Below, one piece after another: positions 36,816-46,100 of a stretch of 64,000 nt of DNA. Made by a program: the position numbers and the translations under genes. The stretch is from a bacterium (lineage in GTDB: Bacteria; Electryoneota; Electryoneia; Electryoneales; Electryoneaceae), in contig JANQEY010000148.1 in NCBI GenBank assembly GCA_028278125.1, positions 16,520-80,519 of the forward strand, given 5' to 3'. Position 1 is the first letter of the stretch, and every line of letters begins with the position of its first letter. Below the pieces are notes generated by a model. It made no database searches and had not been told where the DNA came from. It saw only the letters and a program-made list of their open reading frames with translations.

Positions 36816-38854
36816 TTCGCACCTCCCTTCGTGATGCGATAAACTTGATCTTTCCAGTTATGCACCTCCTGGATTGTGTTATAAAATCCTTCATAACCAT
36901 CTGGTGGGATTTGCCTTCTCTTAACCTTGGCATCCTGGCTGATAACCAGACCCTTCTTTGTCATCTTACTGGTTCCCTCAAAGCTGGCATATGTTTCATC
37001 ATATTTTTCCGATTCTGGCAGTTCTACAGCTTTAAAGCCTTTGGGAAGTCTAATTGTTTCAGTGCCGTCTACCCATTGTGTATAATAGAGGAATACGTCT
37101 TTCTGGCGATCCTCATTCCAGCGAGTTTGTCCTGCCCTGAACAGGTACATATGATCCGTTGTTACATTCATCATAGGGCTTTTGAATTCAAATCCTCCAT
37201 CAACTGGAAGCGCGAACTCAGGAACGTTATAGGTTACTTCAATCCACATGCCCCTGCTGAAATCATCAACGATGAGGTGTTTGTATTCTACGTTTTCAAC
37301 ACGATCGCTGATTGGTGAAAGAATACCAGCGAGAGATGCTTTCATGTCAGCCTGGCTGGTGCGTGTAGCGATACGGCGCAGTCTTGAATCCAGGGCTCCT
37401 GTTCCTTCAAAGAGGAATTTCCCTTCAAGAGTACCGTCTTCAAGGATTTTGGCGTCGTGGGCAACCTTCAGATGAGATTCCTCGGGTGGACTATAGGGAA
37501 TCTGCATCAAGTGTTCACCTTCAGGTGTACCGATGAGATAATGCTGCTCTGTTTCGAGTTTTGACCAGATATTGTGATTATATGGAACCCAGGTGGGATC
37601 ATACATTTCAAAGGTCCCATCATCCTTTTTTAAGGCAGTTACACAATGGTTAAACTGGTCGGCGGGGATCTCTTCAATCCTGCTGCCGGCCATTGTCATG
37701 GCGGCATAGGAGTCCATTCCCGCAGCACGCATCATCGTTATCAGCATTCCCGCGATATCTTTACAGACACCACTGCGTTGTTCAAAGATCATGGCGCCGG
37801 AGTGCAGAGTAAACCCTTCTCCTTCACCCATTGTCTGGCCACTGTAACGAATATTCTGAGCTACCCAGTGAACCAAAACTTCAGCTTTTCTCTCCTCGGA
37901 CGCCTTGGTAACTCCAGCTTCCTCGAAGATTTCATCCACTTTAGCCTGGATTTCAGGAGTAACTTCAAACTGTTTGTTGTTGACGTCATTTACGTCGTAG
38001 AACCAGCGGCTTTTTGCTTCCCAGCTTTCTGCGGTAACCATAACCACCTTGGTGGCTATATCATCTCTTCCAGGCTGCCTTGGCTCAACGGGGAATGCAG
38101 GGATATCAAAATTCCACCATGCATAGTAAGTGCTGTCGGTCGAATAAGTTGTATTTGAATACAGTGTTCCGTTGTAAACTTCGGCCTGGAGGCGTTTCTC
38201 TTTGGGGATTGAGAGGACATATTTTTTCTCAACCATGGGAACATTCGCTTCAAACCTGACAATGTCAAAATACTCTCCAGCCATCGGCGGGATATACCTG
38301 TCATCTCCATTGTCTTCATTTCTCAGCAGGGCATAGTTATAACCTTTCCTGAAGGTTATAATTTCTATCCCGTCATTTATCTGCAGCCGTGGGAGTTGAA
38401 GTGTTTTAATCCTGTCACTCCAGTAGATTGCACGCTGGGGAGCGGGTAAATCTTTTACCTTGGAAACATCAACAGGGATAGATTCGTTGTCCCTGATAAT
38501 ATTTACTTCACTGACCTCCACATAGCTGCTGCGCGGATCATATGCCCATGTAAGTACCGACTGGTTTTTACAACCATTTTTCGTCAATACCTTGTAAATG
38601 ACATGTTGGTCAACGTATGTAACACCGGTTTCTTTCATCCGGTTCATCGCGTATTCATAAGCGATAATATGGTCAGAACCTTCAAAATCGTCAGCAGTTC
38701 CTGCTTCGTTTACTCGATCAATTACAGTTAGGGGAGGTCGATCTCCCGGTGGTAAATTGTCTGCCTCCGCAAAAGTGCTTGAAGCTGAAAACAGCAGTAG
38801 AGCAAGCATCAAAATGCAAGGTTTCAGTAAACGGGGATAAGAATTGTAAGCCAC
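36812..38854 (-). CDS. DUF3857 and transglutaminase-core exported protein
   Basis: This is a 680-residue protein with a signal peptide (MAYNSYPRLL...SASSTFAEA), an N-terminal DUF3857 domain (about 60-260), a transglutaminase-like cysteine peptidase core (about 305-425) and a C-terminal DUF2569/DUF3858-like beta domain. The triad is complete: C364 in RSGVCKDIAG, H403 in FNHCVT and D419 in MYDPTW. Such proteins are common in the Bacteroidetes-related phyla, mostly periplasmic or surface located, with unknown substrates. It is first of a two-gene operon with the inactive-looking paralogue. Confidence 0.85.
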   Translation of the reverse strand: MAYNSYPRLLKPCILMLALLLFSASSTFAEADNLPPGDRPPLTVIDRVNEAGTADDFEGSDHIIAYEYAMNRMKETGVTYVDQHVIYKVLTKNGCKNQSVLTWAYDPRSSYVEVSEVNIIRDNESIPVDVSKVKDLPAPQRAIYWSDRIKTLQLPRLQINDGIEIITFRKGYNYALLRNEDNGDDRYIPPMAGEYFDIVRFEANVPMVEKKYVLSIPKEKRLQAEVYNGTLYSNTTYSTDSTYYAWWNFDIPAFPVEPRQPGRDDIATKVVMVTAESWEAKSRWFYDVNDVNNKQFEVTPEIQAKVDEIFEEAGVTKASEERKAEVLVHWVAQNIRYSGQTMGEGEGFTLHSGAMIFEQRSGVCKDIAGMLITMMRAAGMDSYAAMTMAGSRIEEIPADQFNHCVTALKKDDGTFEMYDPTWVPYNHNIWSKLETEQHYLIGTPEGEHLMQIPYSPPEESHLKVAHDAKILEDGTLEGKFLFEGTGALDSRLRRIATRTSQADMKASLAGILSPISDRVENVEYKHLIVDDFSRGMWIEVTYNVPEFALPVDGGFEFKSPMMNVTTDHMYLFRAGQTRWNEDRQKDVFLYYTQWVDGTETIRLPKGFKAVELPESEKYDETYASFEGTSKMTKKGLVISQDAKVKRRQIPPDGYEGFYNTIQEVHNWKDQVYRITKGGAK

Positions 38855-39094
38855 TTATTCCTCCTGAAATATTGTAATATGTGTTCGTTGATGTCGAATA
38901 AAACTCGTGGTAATATCAGCAAACTCGGCACATAAGTCTACTAATCACAAAAATATATAACCTGGAAATACAACTTCTGGATTATAAATAAGTTGATCGC
39001 TTAATGTATGTTTAGAGTCGATTATGGTCAAGTTATAATTGAAAGAAAAAATTTGATCGAAGATTAAATAGCAGGGTTCAGGAGTGTTTTCTGC

Positions 39095-39685
39095 TTGTTT
39101 AATTTTGGCTACTTTGTTATAGTAACAAATTCTACAAAAAGTGCCTTGATGAAATCACTGTTCAAACTTTTAAGAAAAACCAATCCTTTCCTTGTAGTTT
39201 TTGTCTGTACGGCAAATCGTGGCAGAAGTCCCTACGCCGTATCACGTTTGAAATATATGTTATATGAATACGAACAGAAAATCGGTCACTACCGGGATCC
39301 TTTACCTATACGTGCACTTGGAGCAGGAGTACATACTACTTACGGCGAGGGCCCTTTACCTGAGATCGTAAAGCTTGCCTGGGAGCGAGGTCTTGATATA
39401 AGGAATCATGTTGCTGCTCCTTTTGATGTTGAACTTGAAAAGAAGTCAAACGTTATCCTTACAATGGAGAAGCGTCATTCAAAAACACTTCTCAGGCGAT
39501 TCCCGCTGGTGGAAGGTCGATTGTTCTGTTTGACGGATTATCTTAAAGATGATATTTCAGGTGGTGGAGATATTCCTGATCCAACAGATGGTGATTATAA
39601 AGATATAATTGAAATAATAGATATTATCGATGCAGAACTGATAAGAATATTTCCCGGTATATTAAAAGCAGCAGGTATTGAATGA
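39095..39685 (+). CDS. Low-molecular-weight phosphotyrosine phosphatase-like protein
   Basis: This 196-residue protein carries the LMW-PTP/arsenate reductase P-loop: VFVCTANRGRSP, that is C-x5-R-S, followed late in the chain by the general-acid loop DIPDPTDG. It would hydrolyse a phosphotyrosine or similar phosphoester in the cytoplasm. It is longer than the usual 150 residues because of an insertion before the acid loop and an N-terminal extension. The TTG at 39095 has AGGAG ten bases upstream. The ATG at 39149 (MKSLFKLLRK) is a plausible alternative without a clear ribosome site. It lies 71 bases before the subtilase gene. Confidence 0.82.
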   Translation: MFNFGYFVIVTNSTKSALMKSLFKLLRKTNPFLVVFVCTANRGRSPYAVSRLKYMLYEYEQKIGHYRDPLPIRALGAGVHTTYGEGPLPEIVKLAWERGLDIRNHVAAPFDVELEKKSNVILTMEKRHSKTLLRRFPLVEGRLFCLTDYLKDDISGGGDIPDPTDGDYKDIIEIIDIIDAELIRIFPGILKAAGIE

Positions 39686-39756
39686 TTTTATTCCAACTAT
39701 GATGTAATAAACTTAAGATTATCGAATCTCAGTTTAAACAAACATGGGTTGTTGAG

Positions 39757-42700
39757 ATGTTTAGATTAATCCGGATTTTATGGTACGTTGTTGTTTCTGT
39801 TGCCGTCATTGTTCAACCGACAACTGCATCCCTGTCTAAAATTAACCAGCCGCTGGAAATAAAATTGAAGAACAGCTCTGAATCAGACCTGCTACCCGCA
39901 TTTGTCCTGATGCAGCAAAGACCGGATCTCACTTACTTAAGAGAATCTGTACAAGGAGTTCCTAGGAATGATAGAACTGAAATTGTCTGGAGCGAATTGA
40001 ATAATTTAGCCGTGATATCACAAGCTGAGGTTTTAGAATTCTTAAACTTGGAACAGAAAAGAAAAAGAGTAAATAAAATAAAACCTGTATATATCTGTAA
40101 TGGAATTATCATTTCCGCGAAACCATCTGTTATCCTTGAACTATCTCGAAGAAATGACATCATGTTGATTATGGATGATAGCGTCCGCTCGTTCCCTGTA
40201 CCTAACGACTTTGACGAGCCTGATGAACTCGACGATCTATCCTGGAAACTGAGGAGGATCGGCGCTGATATAGTCTGGGCGGATGGCTATACAGGTGAAA
40301 ACATAATAGTTGCCAGTATTGACACGGGTGTAGATTACACAAACCAGAATCTCAGTTCGCATCTCTGGGATGGGGGAGATGAATATCCCCTGCATGGTTA
40401 CGATTTTCATAATGACGATGATGATCCAATGGATACCGCCGGTCATGGAACCGGAGTAGCATTATTAATAGCCGGAGACGGAACAACGTCAGACACAAGC
40501 GGTGTCGCACCCGATGCTATCCTCATGATCCTGAAGGTGCGTGAGGATTTGGCGACCGGCATCGTATCAAGTACATGGCTTGCCCAGGATTTCGTCCTGG
40601 ATCCAGCTAACGGGGTTGATTTAACAAATATGTCCCTTGGTTGGGGACAACCCGAGGAGGGTGATCGGACAGTCTGGAGATCCAACTATACTGTCCTGGA
40701 TATCGCGGGAATAATCAATGTTAAATCAGCGGGAAACAACCGTGCATCGCGTGAACCGCCGGATGCCATTTCAGTTCCGGGTGGGGTTCCTTCACCTTGG
40801 CGTCATCCCGATGAAGTGGAGGAGGGCGAGGTAAGCGGATTAATAACCGTTGGTGCAACTACTCAGAACGATACATACACATTCATGTCCAGTCCCGGGC
40901 CGGTAACCTGGATGGATATAGACCCATTCTTTGACTACCCCTACGATATTGAACAGGGAGATGTCGGCCTGATAAAACCTGATTTAGCAGCGCCAAGCGG
41001 GGGAGTGACTTCCCAGGCTGCACCAATGGTTTCAGGAGTTATAGCACTGATGCTGAGCAAGTTTGATCTTATGCTGCCGGCAGAGGTCGATTCAATTATT
41101 GAAACAACCGCACTCGATTTAGGTGATCCCGGGAAAGATAATGATTATGGTGCAGGACTGGTTCAAGCAGTTGATGCGGTTGATGCTATCTGGATGCCAA
41201 CCGGTACCCTGGAAGGATTTATTGAAGACGATAATACCGGTCTGCCCCTGGAGGATGGGATAGTATTCCTTGCCGAACGTCAGCGGAGACAGGATAGCAC
41301 TGATGTTGATGGATATTTTAACTTTGATGCCCAACCCGGTACATATACGGTAAAAGTGAAAAAGTCACCAAGTCCTGAATATGTAATAGGAACGGTCACT
41401 ATCAATGAAGATGAAGTGTCTCAGATAGATGGGATATATCCCTCCGGTCTCTTCTCGGTCCAACCCGAAAGCCTGGTGGTAGAGCTGGTAAATGAACCAG
41501 AAGATTCCAGGATTTTATCATTTGAGAATACGGGTTCGTTATACTATGACCTCCAGCTGGAGGTAGTACCAGAAGTACCAGATACTGTTGGATACCTACA
41601 GGAACTGGGTGTAATCAATATCAGCGATCCCACACAAACTGAACTCTTGTATGGACTAACATATAATGGGGGGATATTCTACGTAACAGGCGTGGATGCG
41701 TTTAACACGAGCGGCTGGATCTTCATGTTCGACGATAATGGGACTTACCTGGGTTCCTATGCCCAGCAAGTTCCGCATGATACCCTGGGTGGAATGCAGG
41801 ACCTTGCATGTGATGGTGAATATCTCTGGGGTGGTGTGGGGGACTCGCTTTATGCCTTCGATCCCGAAACCGGAATTATCGAACGTCGTTTTGAAGGACC
41901 TCATCAATTTAATACAAGCCTGGCCTGGGATTACGCCCGGCACGTTCTATGGGTAGCATATGACGATAACGACATTTACGCGATCGACGTTGAATCTGAA
42001 ACAGTAGTTGATACAATTTTGAATGCCAACGATTATTCAATTTACGGTTTGGCATTTTACCCTGACGATGATACGGGATCACAACTCTGGATGGCTGTTC
42101 ACAGTGCATCTTTAGGCAGAAAACTTTATCGTGTGAATACCACTACCGATGTAATAGACAGGCTTTCATCAAGTTTACCCAGTTCAATCGGCGGCGATTT
42201 GGCTGGGCTTACGTATGTACCGGGAATGATGAAGTATTATGATTCAATAGCTTCTGTTCTTTCCAGGACCGGTGTTGTCCCTCTTACTACCTGGGAACTC
42301 AATTTTCATTTGAGGGGAGTATCACTTGAAAGATCGTCATTACTGGTAGACCCGGGCGAAATAGAAACGGTCGAAGTTCAGTTTGAAATGGAGGGAATTT
42401 CCAGCGACGAATATGGGGGATTTATAAACTGTACTTATACAGCCGGCGATGGAGAGACAAGTCTGCCCGTAACGTTTATAATTGATAATTTGGGTATTAA
42501 ACACGATACGAATCAAAATATCCCCGATAATCTGATTTTATACCCGGTTTATCCAAATCCATTCAATTCCTATGTGAATATAAAATTCTCAGTGCCGAGA
42601 ACTGATGGTGTCAGAGTTACCATATATGATATTCTAGGCAGGGAAACAGCCCGGATTCTTAACCGGGAACTGGGAGCAGGGAATTATAATGTCAGCTTTG

Positions 42701-42789
42701 ATGGTTCAAAACTTGCAAGCGGTATTTATTTCGTTAATGTAAGTATGGGATCAGTCAACCAGACCAGGAAAATTATCCACCTGAAGTAA
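39757..42789 (+). CDS. Subtilisin-family (S8) serine protease with type IX-like sorting tail
   Basis: This is a 1010-residue exported protease. A signal peptide is followed by a propeptide-like region (to about 150) and an S8 domain with D189 (SIDTGVD), H230 (AGHGTGVA), the oxyanion asparagine in KSAGNN (about 326) and S419 (VTSQAAPMVSG). The usual GTS before the serine reads VTS here. Then come a carboxypeptidase-regulatory-like beta domain (GTLEGFIEDDNTGLPLE, about 487-550), a beta-propeller-like region (about 580-800) and a sorting tail with YPNPFNSYVNIKF ... SGIYFVNV ... KIIHLK. The protease should be active at the cell surface or be released. The catalytic residues are all present. Substrates are unknown. 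Confidence 0.9.
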   Translation: MFRLIRILWYVVVSVAVIVQPTTASLSKINQPLEIKLKNSSESDLLPAFVLMQQRPDLTYLRESVQGVPRNDRTEIVWSELNNLAVISQAEVLEFLNLEQKRKRVNKIKPVYICNGIIISAKPSVILELSRRNDIMLIMDDSVRSFPVPNDFDEPDELDDLSWKLRRIGADIVWADGYTGENIIVASIDTGVDYTNQNLSSHLWDGGDEYPLHGYDFHNDDDDPMDTAGHGTGVALLIAGDGTTSDTSGVAPDAILMILKVREDLATGIVSSTWLAQDFVLDPANGVDLTNMSLGWGQPEEGDRTVWRSNYTVLDIAGIINVKSAGNNRASREPPDAISVPGGVPSPWRHPDEVEEGEVSGLITVGATTQNDTYTFMSSPGPVTWMDIDPFFDYPYDIEQGDVGLIKPDLAAPSGGVTSQAAPMVSGVIALMLSKFDLMLPAEVDSIIETTALDLGDPGKDNDYGAGLVQAVDAVDAIWMPTGTLEGFIEDDNTGLPLEDGIVFLAERQRRQDSTDVDGYFNFDAQPGTYTVKVKKSPSPEYVIGTVTINEDEVSQIDGIYPSGLFSVQPESLVVELVNEPEDSRILSFENTGSLYYDLQLEVVPEVPDTVGYLQELGVINISDPTQTELLYGLTYNGGIFYVTGVDAFNTSGWIFMFDDNGTYLGSYAQQVPHDTLGGMQDLACDGEYLWGGVGDSLYAFDPETGIIERRFEGPHQFNTSLAWDYARHVLWVAYDDNDIYAIDVESETVVDTILNANDYSIYGLAFYPDDDTGSQLWMAVHSASLGRKLYRVNTTTDVIDRLSSSLPSSIGGDLAGLTYVPGMMKYYDSIASVLSRTGVVPLTTWELNFHLRGVSLERSSLLVDPGEIETVEVQFEMEGISSDEYGGFINCTYTAGDGETSLPVTFIIDNLGIKHDTNQNIPDNLILYPVYPNPFNSYVNIKFSVPRTDGVRVTIYDILGRETARILNRELGAGNYNVSFDGSKLASGIYFVNVSMGSVNQTRKIIHLK

Positions 42790-43150
42790 TAAAAACATTC
42801 CAAAAGGACTATAAAATCAGGTAATTTCAAGTACTTTTCGCAGGTTTTTTTGCTTCAAGTTCCTGTGTTTTTTTGTATATCCTAAAGCCCAGAATAAATA
42901 TACAGTAGTCTATTGTTAGTTTATGGTAAATAGAACAATAGATTGCTTCGTAGTCGATCATACCTCCTGGAGCATTCTTATAAATTTCGAGTTTTTGGTA
43001 TTTAAGTTTGTTAGTATTAAGCTTTGTTATTATCTTAAGTTTCTTGATCTGAGATGCAATGATATCAGCTTCCAATTACCGGTTTCCCAATAATTCAGGC
43101 AGGTAATTTTAACCAAATTTCACTTAACTAAATGTGATCGAGGTAAACCA
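42790..43150. other. Intergenic gap with one doubtful minus-strand frame
   Basis: These 361 bases lie between two plus-strand surface-protein genes. An 82-codon minus-strand frame at 42827-43075 has no recognisable domain or Shine-Dalgarno and is Lys/Ile-rich like its AT-rich surroundings, so I do not call it a gene. The promoter of the 1400-residue protein should lie near the right end. A GAGGTA ribosome site precedes its GTG start. Confidence 0.45.
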
Positions 43151-46100
43151 GTGCGACACGTATTTCTATGTCTTATTCTCATCTTCTCATTGATTGCCTT
43201 CAGCCAAACCGGTGCTTTCGCACAAAGTGAATTTATACAGCACACTCTAAATGAAACATTCGATGGTGCATCATCTGTTATTGTCACTGATGTTGACATT
43301 GATGGTGATCTGGATATCATCGGTGCCGCGTATTACTCTGATGATATTATACTCTGGCTGAACGATGGCGAAGAGAATTTCAGCTCTATTTTGGTCGACA
43401 ACGACTTTGAGGGAGTAAAATCTGTCCAGGCTGCTGATTTGGATGGTGATGGTGATATTGATATAGTGGCAGCAGCTGAACTACTCAATTCATTGCACTG
43501 GTGGGAGAATATAAACAATCAGTTTGAACAGGAACATGTAATCGATAATTCCGCAGAAGGGATAAACTGTATTGTTACCGTTGATTTTGACCAGGATAAT
43601 AATATTGATATCGTTGGATCAATTTACGGCTCAAATGAGATAGGCATCTGGAGTAATGATGGCACGGGAGAATTTGAGCTGACAACAATTGAACAGGGTG
43701 TCAGCGGAATAGTCTGCCTGAGTGTGGAAGATGTGGATAACGATGAAGATTTAGATATAGTTGGAGTATCATCGGGTGAAGATGAGGTTGCATGGTGGGA
43801 AAACGTGGAGTACAGTTATTTCGATAAACATGTCGTTGATGATAATTTTAACCTGGCTCACTATGTTCAGACTGTTGACCTTGATGGTGACAATGATATT
43901 GATATTCTTGGTGCAGCCAGGGTGGGCAATCCCTGGGGTGATGGTGATATCACCTGGTGGGAAAATAATGGAACACCGGAATTTTCTGAACACTTGATTG
44001 AAGGTGATTATGGCTGGGCCCAGGCAGTCGGCACAGCAGATCTTGATAATGACGGTGATCTGGATATTATCGGTCTGGCTGATCAAAGCGATGAAATATC
44101 ATGGTGGGAGAATGATGGTGATCAAAACTTCACCTTAAACCTGATAAGCGGATCATATTTTGGGGGTAACTCCATTTTCGTTGCAGACATTGACCTGGAC
44201 GGGGATGCAGATTTTGCCACAACTGCATTCTACGCTGATGAAGTTACCTGGTGGCAAAATGTTATCCTGGAAGACCTTCAGCTTGAAATTTATACTGAAC
44301 AGGAAAATATCGTAATTCCTCCCGGTGGCGCAACATTCCGCTATGAATTATCACTCCTGAACACTTCAGATAGCGATATCGAATTTGATGCCTGGTCTGA
44401 CCTGATCACTCCCGACAATGAAGTTCATCTCCTCGACCTGTACGAAGACCGGATCCTGTACCAAAATTCTACTTTCACCAGCGACCGAAACATCACAATT
44501 GATCAATCCATTATGGCTGGTCCATCCACCTATGTTCTTAATATTGGTGAATATCCGGATAATGTTTTTGTTTCCGGACAAATTCCGGTAAAGAAAATTA
44601 CTCGTGATCTCTACCTTGATGATTTGAAATATTATATCGGTAATGAATCTTTTGAATCTTTAATCGTGGATAAAATTAATGAGATCTCAGCTGACAGGCT
44701 GACAATTTTCGCTGGTGGAATTGAATATGGCCAGGTGTTGGATGATTTTATAACTCTTGTTAAGGATGAATACGGAATTCAGAATGTAGGAATTATGGGA
44801 CAAAACCTATCCGAATTCTACCTTATGGCGGATTATTTTGTAGAAAATCAAGATTTTGGAATAGACTATATTAATATAAACTTCGATTTCTGGTCTGAAG
44901 AATCTGAATTGACTTTTATCGATTTTATGACTGCTTTGAATCAGCTTGTCAACATGGCAAATGCTCTGGAGATGGAAGTTGAACTTACCCTGGGATTGTT
45001 GAACGCTGAGGAAGCAGAGCAGTTGGACGGATTGGTCAACAACATAGCCATCCAGGCATTTGCTGTTTCTCCCGACAGTATACTGAATTCCCTGGAAGCT
45101 TGTCTGTCCGTTGTCACGGAAAATATCCCCGAAGCATATATCTGGCCGGTTATTTCCATGGAAGACATGTTCATGGGTGATTGGCTGAACGCTCCGAATA
45201 ACAGTATGAATGAAGCGGAGCAGGTTTTCTGGGATGATGTAGAGGCTTCGGAATATACTGTGGAACAAATTGGTGGAATCCAATGGTTGTCGTATCCACA
45301 GACCGGACTACATGAGAACGCATATTACAGGTTTGAGGGAAATGCAGATAATGACTTGAGCGATAAGTTTCACGGGCAGGTAAATGATGAAACAATACTT
45401 GTCGATGGTGTTTTAAGAATTGGTGCGAATGACACCGACAGGTTATCAGTTCCATCTGATGTTATAAAGTTTGGTTCCGAAGATCCTTTGGATGTTGTTT
45501 ATTCGATATCGTCGATGCTGAAACTATCTGGTCTGAATGATGAGCAGAACACATGGATTAACTGTTCAAGGAATAATCAGCCTGATATGTTTATGGTTGC
45601 GTATGATGGACAATCAGATAACTGGTTCGTGACCTATGATGGGATCAGGTATGATTTCGCCGAAAACTCTATTATCGAAGATTATAACTGGCACCATATT
45701 GTTTTAATCAGGGAACAGGGAGCTTTTGAGCTGTTTATTGATTCTACACAGGTAGGGCTGGAAGTAGAAACTGAAGATATGTTGCTCGAAGTGAGACGTG
45801 GAGGTTTTATCTTCGGACAGCAACAGGGACTTCCGGGAGTAGGATTTTTGCCTGGAAGATCCTGGAACGGGGAAATGGATAACATCCGCATTTATAATAC
45901 GGACATTGGCGATACACCACTTGAAATTATCCCACGGATTGATAGTGAAGACAGGATACCACAACCTTCACTTTCAATGACTGTCTATCTTCTTAATGAA
46001 CTGCCCATTCATCTACCTTCAGATGGTGGCTTAATTGAACTGAATGCGGTTATTATCAATAATACAGGGAATAATTATCAGTCCCTGGATTCATGGATTG

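Noticed and set aside
42827..43075. 82-codon minus-strand frame between two surface-protein genes
   Set aside because: It has no recognisable motif and no Shine-Dalgarno, and its Lys/Ile-rich translation follows from AT-rich sequence.
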